From assembly GCA_963513935.1 (NCBI GenBank), contig OY740768.1, positions 42,278,368-42,342,367 of the forward strand: a DNA stretch of 64,000 nucleotides, written 5' to 3'. This DNA is from Aphrophora alni. Lineage: Eukaryota > Arthropoda > Insecta > Hemiptera > Aphrophoridae. The notes under the pieces were generated by a model that ran no database searches, was not told the DNA's origin, and was given only the letters and a program-made list of their open reading frames with translations. Positions 10,823 through 22,470 of the stretch are shown here, one piece after another (within the stretch, counting starts at the first letter, position 1; every line of letters starts with the position of its first letter). Both the position numbers and the translations under genes were made by a program.

Positions 10823-13800
10823 AAAGGCGGCCAGCCTTAACCTAGCCAGCAGATTCAAGGCCGAAGGCATCGATGTGGCTCTGATCCAAGAGCCATGGGC
10901 GGTGAAAGGTAAGGTTCTGGGGCTGGGAGACTCTGGGGGCAGGCTGATGTACGATACGTCATCGGACGCTCCCAGAACATGCATGTTAGTGAATAAGAAT
11001 TTAAGTGTCTTTTTGCTAAATGAGTTCTGTTCCAGGGATCTGGTGGCTGCTAAGGTGAGATTGGAGGACCAGGAGGTGTGTGGAGAAATTACCATAGGCT
11101 CTGCATACTTCCCGTTCGACTCGGCCAATCCACCTCCAACTGATGAGTTTACACGCATTGTGGGAGAAGCGAAGAGGAAAGGTGAACACCTAGTCCTTGG
11201 AGTGGACTCCAATGCGCATCACCTTGCATGGGGCAGCTCCAAATGTAATGCAAGAGGTAAGTCTCTATTTGACTATTTGTCTAGTTATAATTTAGATATA
11301 GTTAATATAGGTAACAAACCGACCTTCATCAACAGAGGGAGGAGGGAAGGTTATTGACATCGCGGTCTGTACTGAACGTACTGCCCAACTCATCATGGGG
11401 TGGAGGGTCTCGGTGGAGCCATCACTGGCAGATCACCATCACATTCTATTCGAGATGAGGTGGAAGCAGAAGAGAGTCATCTGGTTCAGAAACCCCAAAA
11501 GGACGAACTGGGAGAAGTACAGGGAAGACTTGGGGCAGGCTGTTCAAGATATAGGGCCTGAAGTGAGGGGGATAGAGGAGTTGGAAGAAGTATCGGTGCA
11601 GCTGCAGGCTGCGGTGCAGGGTGCTTTTCAGGCCAACTGCCCCCTCACACAAAGGAAAAAAAACACGATACGGTAAGGTGGTGGAACAAGGAACTAGCAA
11701 AAATGAAGAGGGAGGTTAGAACTCTGTTCAAGGCCTCTAAACATCAAGGTTGCTGGGAACCCTATCATAAAAAACTTACAGAGTATAACTCAGCAATTCG
11801 GAAAGCCAAGCGGGATTCCTGGAGAAAGTACTGTGAAAGAGTGGAAGAGTGCTCTGAAACGGCTAGACTCCAGAAGATCCTGAGGGCTGAACATACCAAT
11901 ATGGTGGGCTCTCTGGAAAAACCAGATGGCTCGTATACGCAGTCCGGAAGGGAGACTCTGGAAGTACTCCTGGGATGTCACTTTCCGGATTGCGAGATAG
12001 AGGGAGGAAGCGATCCCTCCCTGTACACTAGGGCAAGTCCGCGTAGAGCGGACTGGAACTGCTCGAGGAGACTCATTAATGAGGATAAGGTGGACTGGGC
12101 CATAAGATCGTTCGAGATGCATAGGGCCCCGGGGCCGGATGGGATCACTCCCTTACTCCTCAAGGAGGGTTTGGAGGTGCTTAGGCCGGTTATCACGGGT
12201 GCTTTTCGAGCAAGCTTGGCGCTGCGCCATGTTCCCAAGGAATTGGTCTGTGGCGAGGGTGGTCTTCGCTCCAAAGCCTGGATGAGTGGGATATGCTCAG
12301 GCCAAGGCCTACAGACCAATTTGCCTAAACTCGTTCCTGCTAAAGGCTATGGAGAGAATTCTGGATGTCAGAGATAGCGTGCTTAGGAGTTCAGGCTTGC
12401 ACGAAAATCAATTTGCTTATAGACCAGGCAGGTCCACTGAGGCTGCTCTACATCATTTAGTGAACAGAATAGAGGAAAGTCTGGAAGCAAAGGAAATAGC
12501 TCTGGGGGCGTTCCTGGACATAGAGGGAGCCTTCAGCAACACTTCAATACAATCAATGATTAGGGCTTTGGAGGATTGTGAAGTGAACAAGACTGTTGTA
12601 GGATGGGTGTCTGCCATGCTGAACAGCAGGTCAATCCAGGCTACTCTGTATGATGAAATTATCACGGTCAGAGCTAGACGTGGATGTGCACAGGGCGGAG
12701 TCTTATCCCCCCTGTTATGGAACCTGGTAGTGGATAAGATCCTTAGGCGTTTAAACGAACAAGGATTCTACTCAAAGGGATATGCCGATGATGTGGCCAT
12801 CGTGGTTAGAGGTAGATCCATGAGCGTCGTTTGTGACCTCATGCAGGCTGCCTTTATCCAGGTGGAAAGGTGGTGTCAGGAGGAACAGCTATCTGTGAAT
12901 CCTGTAAAAACTTCTCTCATTCCCTTCACAAGAAAAAGGAATCTGGGAGTGAGGTCGCTACCTAAGCTCTTTTGGGCAGGAGTTAGCGTCGGAGAACCAG
13001 GTGAAGTACCTAGGTACTGTGTTGGATAAAAGGCTCACCTGGAACCCACAGATAGAACGGGTAGTAACCAGAGCCAAGTGTCTTATGTTTGCATGTAAGA
13101 GGGCTGTTGGTAAACAATGGGGTCTGCAACCCAAGGTGGTGATGTGGATTTACACCATGATCATTAGACCACTAATCTCCTATGCTGCGGTGGTTTGGTG
13201 GACTAAGACGTTACAAGGTGGGGTTGGAAGTAGAATGGATGGTCTCCAAAGGGTGGCCTGTTTGGCCATCACGGGGGCCATGGGGTCTACACCAACGGTT
13301 ACCTTGAATGCTCTACTGGATCTCCCTCCCCTAGGGGTATATATTCAGGGACAGGCCAGGATGAGTGCATACAGACAACAGCAAACGGGTTGCTGGAGAA
13401 AGAGGTGGCCTGAAATCGGGCACTGCAGGATAAATCAAGTGGTCAACAGGGAAGTGTTAGACATGCCCTCGATCACATGATACCTAATGTTTCATTAGAC
13501 AAGCCTTTCAAGACGAAGATCTTCTCTAGGGAAGAATGGGTGTCTGGAAGGAGGTTATATAACGAGCAAGATATAGTCTGGTTCACAGATGGCTCGAAAA
13601 CGGAGATGGGTACAGGCGGTGGCATAAATGGGCTCAACCCAGAGAGTTCCATCGTACTGAGCCTAGGTAAGCATGCTACTGTTTTCCAAGCAGAAGTAGG
13701 TGCTATCTCTGAATGTATCAAGGAGAATCAAAGAATGAAATACATAGGTGAGAACATTCTGATCTTCACAGATAGTCAAGCTGCTATTAAGGCACTAAAC

Positions 13801-14409
13801 ACGACTAGGGTAAAGTCGAAGCAGGTATGGGACTGTATCTCATCATTGATAAAGCTTAGTCAGATGAACACGGTCACTGTGGGCTGGGTTCCTGGCCACT
13901 CAGGTATTGATGGTAATGAGAGAGCGGATGAATTAGCCAGGTCAGGTTCAGAATCCCCTTTCGTGGGCCCGGAACCGGTGTTCGGAATCTCCTATGGCCA
14001 TGCCAGGGCAGCGATTGATACGTGGATACGGGAGGGGATGAACATGGCCTAGACGAATTCAACCACTAGTAGACTTGCTAAAAGGTTATTTAGACCAAGC
14101 AAGAAACATGCGGAACAACTCATCTCTCTCAGAAGGGATAACATGAGGTGGGTGGTTGGGCTCTTAACAAGCCACTGTCACCTCAGAAAACACCTACACA
14201 AGATAGGGATTGCTGCAGATAATACTTGCAGGAAATGTGGTTTGGCTGAAGAGTCCGCAGAACACATTCTTTTAGAGTGTGAGGCGTTATGACGAGCCAG
14301 GCTATACTCTCTAGGCCCTCCGGGGAAAGAGATGGAAACCATCCTAGACAACCCTATCGGTAGTATCTGTTCCTTCATAAGGATGACGGGTATTACTGAA
14401 TGGGTGTAG
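10770..14409 (+). pseudogene. LINE ORF2 polyprotein: endonuclease, RT, RNase H, CCHC finger (broken)
   Basis: Endonuclease (about 10,782-11,440) shows VVQANLQ, LIQEPW, GSAYFP, DSNAHH, VIDIAVC and SLADHHH, so all catalytic motifs are visible. Reverse transcriptase (about 12,100-13,180) shows a first catalytic Asp in FLDIEGAF (12,517-12,519), RRGCAQGGVLSP and YADD (12,781-12,792). RNase H (about 13,570-13,960) shows FTDGSK (Asp 13,588), QAE (Glu 13,693), FTDSQAA (Asp 13,771) and VPGHSGIDGNERADELA. A C-terminal finger C-X2-C-X8-H-X4-C spans 14,227-14,280. The frame changes near 11,340-11,350, 11,654-11,661, 12,242, 12,970 and 13,470, and in-frame stops lie at 12,283 (TGA), 14,050 (TAG) and 14,290 (TGA). 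RT departures include GCAQGG where most LINEs have GCPQGG, and AFSN where AFDN is usual. The likely start is the ATG at 10,770 or 10,782 inside the end of ORF1. Confidence 0.9.
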
Positions 14410-14496
14410 GAAGGAAATTGGGGCGGCAAAAGATCGCTAGGTCGACGCCGGTGAGGCCTCTGAAGGAGGCTTTCACAGCCCAGAACGGAAAAAAAA
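14410..14496 (+). other. LINE 3' UTR and A8 tail
   Basis: A short GC-rich sequence after the ORF2 stop contains a GGTGAGGCCTCTGAAGGAGG stretch with hairpin potential, then CAGAACGG and an A run. Such short tails end many Jockey/I-superfamily elements. Confidence 0.6.
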
Positions 14497-14509
14497 TATT
14501 GCGTAATGG

Positions 14510-15150
14510 AATGTTTAATTAGTAAATTGCCACAAGGAAAGTTATTGCATTAGCTCTCGGGTGCGAAATGTGCGCCGAACAAGTATTCACTGGCGGAATT
14601 TTTACATATTCAGTTCAAAAATTACATATACATATACATGTATTGAAAATCTACAGTTATTTTATAATTGTGTTCAAATTTGTTGAAATGTGGTTTATTC
14701 AACAAAAATAGTCAATTAGTTTATCACCAAAAATCGTTGAAACAATTTCTAAATGGTAGCTAATTATTTCGCTTAAGTTTTCATGTGGATATTTAACCAT
14801 AGTAGTCCTTACTGTAAGATCCAGGGGACTAATACTTATTCCAAACAAATTCTAAGAAAACGAGTGGTCCAACTCAAATATTAGCAATTGTTTTATGATT
14901 TTAATCAAATTTGATCCTCAGGTTGTTGTTAGATTATTTTGAACAAAGTCTTTAATCAGAAACCGTCCAAAGAGTTTTAAAATAGCGAAACTTAAAAGTA
15001 CATAGTTTCGCAATAATTCAACTAAAATACCTTAATATATTTCAAAATGTGCAAATTGTGATGTTTTATCAATGATATCAACTCCACCTTTCTACTCTAA
15101 AACGTAACTTGTTTAATCATTATGCAAATATATGACCTTAAACAACTAAC
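14510..15150. other. gene-free AT-rich stretch
   Basis: Flank of the LINE insertion; nothing recognised. Confidence 0.6.
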
Positions 15151-15152
15151 CC

Positions 15153-15154
<2 letters not shown>

Positions 15155-15214
<60 letters not shown>
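15155..15214. repeat. (TA)n microsatellite
   Basis: About 30 uninterrupted TA units. Confidence 0.95.
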
Positions 15215-15217
<3 letters not shown>

Positions 15218-15424
15218 CATATTCAGATACATTTTTTTCAACGATCCACTAAAATAACTTAAATTCTGTAAAAATGATGTCATATTTAGTTATTGATTGT
15301 AATTTTACACACAATCAAAAAATCAACTCCAACTTTATGTGATAAAAAATAACAATGAAATTATCAAAATGAAATTTCTGTTTCTAAACTTCAACATTTT
15401 ACATCTCCATAGTGAATCTAATGT

Positions 15425-15600
15425 CGAAGGAGCACTGTGGTGATATTCCCAGTAAAGAAATCAAAGATTCCTTTTACCACAAAAACAGTAAAGAAAACTA
15501 AGATAATAATAATAATACATTTGTAATACAAATGATTACATTCTTAGTTGGATTTTCTGTTTTTGAGTATTGAAGAATTTTTGTTTTCCTTATCCTAAAT
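15425..15600. mobile_element. small inverted-repeat element, relative of 16,065-16,250
   Basis: It begins with AGCACTGTGGTGA (15,431-15,443), then AGTAAAGAAATCAAAGATTCC, and closes with GTTTTCCTTATCC. The same order of landmarks (motif, AAGGAAAACGAGAATTCC, then GTTTTCCTTATT) is found at 16,065-16,250. This is probably a diverged MITE copy, with no coding capacity. Confidence 0.4.
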
Positions 15601-16064
15601 AGTGAATAACAATTCGTTAAAGAAATACCTGTTAGTAAATACTAAAGAATCGACAAAATACATAAAATCAATGTTGACTCGTGAAAATTGGACGAATATC
15701 AGTGTAGCTACACATTTATTTTTCTTCAGTAACGTCAGCGCTATTAGTTAGGTTTTGTGACTGTTTATTTTGTATATTAACTAAACACACAATTTTTTTA
15801 AGAGGGCAGTAACTACAACTAGAAGTTCACAAGTCCTAACCAATTTTCTATAGTTTTCGAAGCCCAGTTTGTCATGCCTTCACATGAAGTTGATTTTCTA
15901 TAGGTCCATTTTGCAAATTATTATCTAGCTTAAATTATGTTTTAATTGCTTTTCTATTTAATGATTTTACTTTATGTGAGTTAGACTAATGTGCAACGTA
16001 TTAAGCACTAATACATTATGTTATACACATTATAATTATGTTTTAATTATGAATTGAGGTCAAA

Positions 16065-16250
16065 CGTCCAAGGAGTACCGTGGGGATGTTCACAATAAGG
16101 AAAACGAGAATTCCACTAACCAAAAATACAAGAAACAAAGCTATAAAATGTACATAAGAGTAACAATAAACACACTGGATTCATTAAAAAGTTAGTTTAG
16201 TTTCTTGTTTTGGTTGTTCTGGGTATCCTCGTTTTCCTTATTAGTTTACG
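16065..16250. mobile_element. small inverted-repeat (MITE-like) element
   Basis: A perfect 15-bp inverted repeat AATAAGGAAAACGAG / CTCGTTTTCCTTATT lies at 16,094-16,108 and 16,228-16,242, separated by about 120 bp. It is preceded by AGTACCGTGGGGA, a diverged version of the motif in the neighbouring copy. Terminal inverted repeats, small size and lack of an ORF fit a MITE. The superfamily cannot be decided. Confidence 0.45.
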
Positions 16251-17117
16251 TGATTAACTTTTTTAATTAACCAACATGACACAACTTTGGTAATCACACT
16301 TTTTATTATGTTACCATTTAATCTAAAATGACGGCAAGTGAAAAATAAAATAGACAATATCTACGTTATTTTTTCTCTAAAAAAGTGCTTAATAATACTA
16401 TAACAATAGTTGTAAAAAAATAGTACCTAGTAAAATTGTATACAACCTGCTCTAAATTAGCTGTCTTTTTACGTATTTGTATTATTTTAATTATTTTTCT
16501 TTTCTTTAATTTTTTAAAATTCTTAAAAATCCCTTAGACCAGAGGGGATCCCTAATTGGTATCATAAGAGCTTGCGTCACTGAATAAATAGACGACAAAA
16601 AGTTTAAAATAACTTATTTTCTTCAAGTATTTTCCAATAATAATCTCCAAATTGGATCACAATACTAAGTATATATGTGAGAGGGTAATAACGTGGGAAC
16701 TTGGAAGTGGAATTGGCATGGCAGCCAACTTATGTTAGAGAGACGCTAATAATAAAGAGATATTTCCGTATACCGCCCACGTGTACCCTCCACACAGGGT
16801 TTCTATTATAGATAGACAGACCTGGAAAGGAGGCTAGACTCAAACAAAAAAATTAAAAGTACTCAAACACGTACTGTATATCATTTTGAATCTTCAATAA
16901 TGTTGAAGTATATTTATTAAATATTATCAAAGAACGCGGTAACCATGTTAAAAGTTGAACTGTCGTGAAGTGTTATATATGGCGAGTATATTGTTACATA
17001 TTTTGTACTCTTAAACAAAAGCTATCAAGATGGGGGGGGGAATATAAATATAATCAAAATCCATTCAGAAATATCTTGGAGGCGTGTGAAATAGAAGTAA
17101 AAAACGATTAGGCCTAA
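16251..17117. other. gene-free AT-rich stretch
   Basis: Nothing recognised apart from a short G run near 17,032. Confidence 0.6.
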
Positions 17118-18170
17118 GTTCGTTTTTAGTTATCCAGTATAGAGTAAGTTTGGTAAACGTCAAAATTACGACCTCTTTTTTTTTTTTTTTACTGATTTTT
17201 TTTCACTTCATGGATTCAGGAAAGAAAACAGTATATTTCATCACTAGGTGCAAAAGTGAAGCTTTTCGATACAAGCTCACGTTTAACTTGGAAAATGAGC
17301 TAGGATTGAAAAGATTCTTTTGGTCCAAGTGATGAGCTATATTTTTCGTCATACTGCAAATAATATAAGAAAACAAGAAAAACTAAAATGTTATAACCTA
17401 TTTACCTTCAAATCGATGGTACAGTAACAGCTGTTTTAAAGGTTATTTAAAATCGAGAGTATCGGTTGTTTTTATAGATGCTTTACAATCGTTAATTATT
17501 TCATATAAACGAAGTAACAGCTGATAACTTCGACCTCAGCTGATGTTTTTAGATCCTAAAAAGAACAACTTTAGCATCTCAATGAGTGTATTGAAAACAG
17601 CTGTTTTTGAAGGAGTATGACGAAAAATGATTTTCTACACGCCGTTCGTCCGTCGTCGTTGTCGTCTGTACGTAAGCACGATAGCGACCACAACAAAAAA
17701 GATAGGAATATGAAATTGTGTGCTCAATTGAACATTATTAAAATTCAGAAAAATCGAACTGAGTATGTCGGCCATTAAATACATTTTTTATTATTATCTC
17801 CTGTGTTATATCTTTTATAACACAAGTTTTAAGTTTTAAATTATGTATGTATGGTACCAACTTCACCGCTCTACGATGACAATTAGTGATCAAAAAATAA
17901 TTTCAAACCCTTCGCATAATAGTGTAATATTCGTACAGTTACGAGAGCTAGGGCCGAATCACAGATACAAGAGAGAGTCGCGAATGAAAGCGTCACATAT
18001 GTATAGCTTCCAGACTCGCTATAGCTAAGCGAAGCGACCCTTGATCCACTGATACAATTTAAGATTTCTTACAAGGCTAATGAAACTAACTTTTAGGCAC
18101 TACTTTTAGAAGGTCTGATTGGGCCGGGTAAGTACTAGGATGGCACATCGACATTTTTATCCTTCTTTGA
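17118..18170 (-). mobile_element. foldback family A, right-type arm, interrupted
   Basis: Inner end TAGAGTAAGTTTGGTAA at about 17,140. The arm sequence stops after CATGGATTCAGGAAA (about 17,222) and resumes at about 17,627 with TGATTTTC, CGTCGTCGTTGTCGTCTG, GAAAAATCGAA, and then the outer block up to GGGCCGGGTAAGTACTAG near 18,140. The roughly 400-bp gap is filled by unrelated sequence. The short plus-strand ORFs here are accidental. Confidence 0.7.
17341..17628. mobile_element. candidate nested MITE with 15-bp terminal inverted repeats
   Basis: ATTTTTCGTCATACT at 17,341-17,355 is the exact reverse complement of 17,614-17,628. The 288-bp interval lies within the insertion that splits the family A arm. 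No clear target duplication was found, and part of the insertion (about 17,222-17,340) is left unexplained, so the exact unit is uncertain. Confidence 0.45.
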
Positions 18171-20240
18171 TGCTGACAGACTTACAACTTTAGTTGCTAC
18201 ACTCGCTCAAAGACAAAATTTCAGCCAAATTTGATCAACAATTTTAGAGTCGAAATTTTTGTTTGTTTTTTTGTAGATTGGATTTTTGGTTTTAGTTTTT
18301 TTCACGTAATTCATAATTAGAAACTATCAGAAAATGTTTCAAAAACATTCCAAAATGTAGAAAAAACATGCCAATGTAACAAATTTGTGAAATGGATCAA
18401 CTCGTTTGAGCTGTAAGTTATTGCAACAGTTAGGCTTCATTTAAAAACCCCATTTTTGATTCAGTTCAATTCAAACCTGATATTTTAAACACAAAACATA
18501 ACTTTTTCTTTATGACGTGTATGTGAGAAAATAAAACGGATATTAAAAACATATTTTGTTTCATTTTGGGAAAGGGAATACAAATGTATATGTTTTTCCA
18601 TCAGCAGGAATAGAAATAAAACACTTATAATTATTTGTTAAATTATTGTTTCCAAAAAGAAAAATGGAAATAAATATATTTTTAAATTTTAAGCAACACA
18701 TTTTTTATTAGGAAGCAAATTACTTTTAGAGCAATATAAGTAGAACAAATATGCATACCAACGAGTATAATAGTTATGAAGTAAAGTTGGTAAATATTAC
18801 CTATTAGTAGTCAGAAAAGAAGATGGTTTGAGTTAAAATTATTTCTCGTCATACAAACTATTAAAAATTAGCGAATACGATGAATTTTAAAGAAATCACC
18901 AGATGGAAATTTGTAAAAGTTGTTTGTATTTTAATTGTTCGATAACTTCCTTAACAAAAAAAACTTAATAACTCCGTAATAATATAAAAAGGTTAATAGG
19001 GAAATGGTAAACTTACTTGTAGGAAATAACAAAGTTTGAAATGTTGACTTTGATAAACTTTACATTTGACCAATAATCTCGGGGTAACGCTGAAAAGTTG
19101 AACAAATTTCCTTAATGAAGAAGGGGGGGAGAACAGCTGCGTGGTAAGTTCTTAGAATATCTAAACTGAAAATCAATCAATTTCACCAACTACACCAAAC
19201 AATTACCTTGATGTGGTCCACAGTTTGATCATTTCTTATCATTTAATATAATAAGAAGTGTTTGTTTTATCATAATAACAATTCAAGTTTAAAATTTCGT
19301 AGTTCGTGGTTCTAAATTTCACCTTCGCCTACGTCTTTGTTAATTTTTATCGTAAATTGATATAATTAATTTCAGAATTACGATTTGCACAACTTGATAT
19401 TTTTTGAGAAATTTTTTCTTGACTTAAAAAATTAATGGACTTTGAAAATATTTGAATGATTTGCTGGTTTACGAACGTACTGCTAAATTATTTATCCTTT
19501 TTATACTTGTGTGTCAAATAAAAAATATAAAAAAAACCTTGTTACGGTTCACAAATAATTGGTAAAAAAACGAAAATGAACTCTAAAAGCTCGATTTTAA
19601 TTAGGGCCTACATTCAATTTATACTGATGACACTTTTATGGCACAAACGAAGCAAGTTTAAGCTCTATTTAAATATGCTAGTTTAACCGTTCCTCGAAAT
19701 TGAGCAATATTTTGTTATATATTTTTAATTTAAACACTTTTGTAAATTGATTTGAAGCCTTCATTCAATGGTTCAATTTTAAATGGTATAAATTTGGCTA
19801 GCATCCTTAGTGCTCGTTTATACGAATCAATGGTCATTTCTTCATTGTTAAGTACACGTATAAGTCTCATAGTTGCAGTGATAATCACTCCTTCAGTATA
19901 AGTTTCTATTCCCTCTATTTGGAGGCATTTATTATTAAAAGTACAATGAGAAACAGTTCAATAAACTTTAAAAATTATGGAAAAAGTTTATAAAATCTAT
20001 TAACAAACTTAAAAACTTTGTTTTAAAAACACTGTATCACATAAATACCATATTTTGTCAAAAACAAATAATCAAAACACAAATAACAACACTTTATTAA
20101 CCAAAGAAACACATTTTTATTTACCTTGCTTTAAATATTTTTACATATTATTATATCAATAATGGCTGATAATAATTGATTGGAGTATATTAAAACGTAG
20201 TTTTTTTTTATATATATAAGAACAAATTCTTAATAAAAAG
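18171..20240. other. gene-free AT-rich stretch
   Basis: Homopolymer A and T runs and scattered short frames only. Nothing recognised. Confidence 0.6.
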
Positions 20241-20242
20241 TC

Positions 20243-20979
20243 AGATGTTTTTAATTAGGGATGTTTATAAATCCTAGACCGATGTATTTAATTAGAGATG
20301 TTTATAAATTCCAGACAGATGTTTTTAATTAGAGATGTTTATAAATTCCAGACAGATGTTTTTAATTAGAGATGTTTATAAATCCCAGACAGATGTTTTT
20401 AATTAGAGATGTTTATAAATCCCAGACAGATGTTTTTAATTAGAGATGTTTATAAATCCCAGACAGATGTTTTTAATTAGAGATGTTTATAAATTCCAGA
20501 CAGATGTTTTTAATTAGAGATGTTTATAAATTCTCGACAGATGTTTTTAATTAGAGATGTTTATAAATCCCAGACAGATGTTTTTTATTAGAGATGTTTA
20601 TAAATTCCCGACAGATGTTTTTAATTAGAGATGTTTATAAATCCCAGACAGATGTTTTTAATTAGAGATGTTTATAAATCCCAGACAGATGTTTTTAATT
20701 ATAGATGTTTATAAATTCCGGACAGATGTTTTTAATTATAGATGTTTATAAATCCCAGACAGATGTTTTTAATTAGAGATGTTTATAAATCCCAGACAGA
20801 TGTTTTTAATTATAGATGTTTATAAATTCCCGACAGATGTTTTTAATTAGAGATGTTTATAAATCCCAGACAGATGTTTTTAATTAGAGATGTTTATAAA
20901 TCCCAGACAGATGTATTAAATTATAGATGTTTATAAATTCCCGACAGATGTTTTTAATTATAGATGTTTATAAATTCCA
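20243..20979. repeat. 37-bp minisatellite, about 20 units
   Basis: The unit AGATGTTTTTAATTAGAGAT plus GTTTATAAATCCCAGAC recurs every 37 bp from about 20,243 to 20,979. Unit starts at 20,244, 20,281 and 20,318 confirm the period. Each unit contains the related halves AGATGTTTTTAATT and AGATGTTTATAAAT, so it probably arose by doubling of an 18/19-bp unit. Variation is confined mainly to GAG/TAG, CCCAG/TCCAG/CCCG and one ATTAAA. There are no spacers between units. Confidence 0.97.
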
Positions 20980-22139
20980 TTATAAACATTAGCATGGAGT
21001 TAATGGCTAAAACTGTCATCCCTTCTACTTTTCCTCCCTCATGTTCCATATTGTTGAAATTTGGGGAGAAACAACATTCTAAGCCCTATCCAACGATACA
21101 GCCAACCCGAAATCGGTTAAAAACTGTAGTAGGAGTTCTATTCACAAAAACTTATAGCCTATTAAATAAGTATAGATAACTAATACGGTAATGGTCGCAA
21201 GATGTGGGCGTTTTGATAAAATTTGGTTTATTATATTTATACAAAAATATCAGATAAGATTGTTAACTAATACGATAGTTAGAACCGTTTAAAAATGATG
21301 GTCTTTTTAATAAATTTTCCCTCCAGATGTCGTATTTCAAGTCCTATTTTACTTTCTCACATATGTCTATGTGATGGATAAGAAACTGGCATCGAGTTTT
21401 TCGCGGACATATCCATTTAGAAGTTCTCCGAATTCAAAAAAGTGGTTTTTGGAATGATGTCTGTCTTTCGTCTGTGTAGACTCTCACCCTCACTCTCGGA
21501 CCGATTTTAATCGAATGTGAAAATATTTTGGCTTATCTTAACCTTTTTTATGTTCATTTTGTGGATACCTTAAAATTTTGCGTAACTGCCAAAAGACACA
21601 AAATTATAATTTCGATCAAATTATGTATCACCTCTAAGGAACTAAACAAAATGTATTGATCACCATCTTTCCAAAAATGACGAATTATCGTAAATTTTAG
21701 TTTGTGACTTATCGCTAAAAAAAACAAAAAAAAAAACAAACAAATAAACGACCATGGGGTTGTTATACGTAATTTCTTAAAATCTGAATGATCTTTTTCG
21801 TTCAAATTTTAGTGAAATGTGAAGATTAAAGTCCCAAACCCGTTTGTAAATAACAAATAAAAAAGTATTACCGTTCAGGAATCATTGAAAAATTGTATTC
21901 TGACTGCATGTGATTGCTCGAGTACCCGTTTATGGCACAATCGAAGATAGGTTAGGCGTGTTTAGTTATATAAATATTTGTACCTTATTAACTGGCATTT
22001 TGGGTTTTTATTTTGGGGTTAGTGAATCAGAATGTTTGAGTCATGTCCTTGAACCGTTTTAAACCAATATTGTGATGGGTGCTTTGATTTTTAGCCGATT
22101 TAAATAAAAATTTATACTTATAAATAAATATTGAGCTTA
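20980..22139. other. gene-free stretch with a possible dispersed repeat
   Basis: Around 21,660-21,830 there is an A-rich stretch followed by CCATGGGGTTGTTATA and TAATTTCTTAAAA. It resembles 26,935-27,100 in the same orientation, so these may be two copies of an uncharacterised repeat. The frame at 20,964-21,179 starts inside the minisatellite and is not believable as a gene. Confidence 0.35.
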
Positions 22140-22470
22140 ACCTGTGAGATGAAATACTTGATAGACCAAAAATTGAACACAAATACTTACAAATAATACG
22201 TTTGTTTATTTAATTATTAAAATAATTGAATAAATAAACGTATTTTGTATGTTTAAGTGTTTGTGTAAGTTTATTATTTGTGGAGAATTTGTGTTTAAGT
22301 TTTGTTCTATCAAGTATAACATAGAACAATTATTGAATAAATAAACCTATTATTTGTGAGAATTTTTGCTCAAGTTTTATTCTATGGAACGTTCATTTAA
22401 TCAATTATTGAATAAATAAACCTAATATTTGTAAGAATTTGTGTTCATGTTTTATTCTATCAAATTTATA
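22140..22470. repeat. complex direct and inverted repeats, about 100-bp spacing
   Basis: The phrase AATTATTGAATAAATAAAC followed by CTATTATTTGTGAGAATTT and a GTTTTATTCTATC end appears three times (near 22,212, 22,330 and 22,412). A reverse-complement version (GATAGACCAAAAATTGAACA ... TTTGTTTATTTAATTATT) lies at about 22,160-22,220. Confidence 0.65.

Larger units (their letters stand above)
9268..14508 (+). mobile_element. nearly full-length non-LTR retrotransposon, I/LOA-like group
   Basis: It consists of a leader of about 400 bp (from about 9,277), ORF1 (9,674-10,822), an overlapping broken ORF2 (10,770-14,409), a short 3' UTR and an A8 run at 14,489-14,496. The domain order in ORF2 (APE-type endonuclease, reverse transcriptase, RNase H, CCHC finger) is that of the RNase H-bearing members of the Jockey/I superfamily. 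The whole element is much more GC-rich than its flanks. A weak candidate target-site duplication is a 9-bp string at 9,268-9,276 and 14,500-14,508 with one mismatch. Element boundaries are accurate only to tens of bases, and the exact clade needs a phylogeny. Confidence 0.85.

Noticed and set aside
9796..12319. Minus-strand ORFs of 66-154 residues inside the LINE
   Set aside because: They are shadows of ORF1 and ORF2, with no domains, and the plus-strand frames carry the conserved motifs.
20243..20979. CRISPR-like array
   Set aside because: The 37-bp units are contiguous with no unique spacers, and the genome is eukaryotic.
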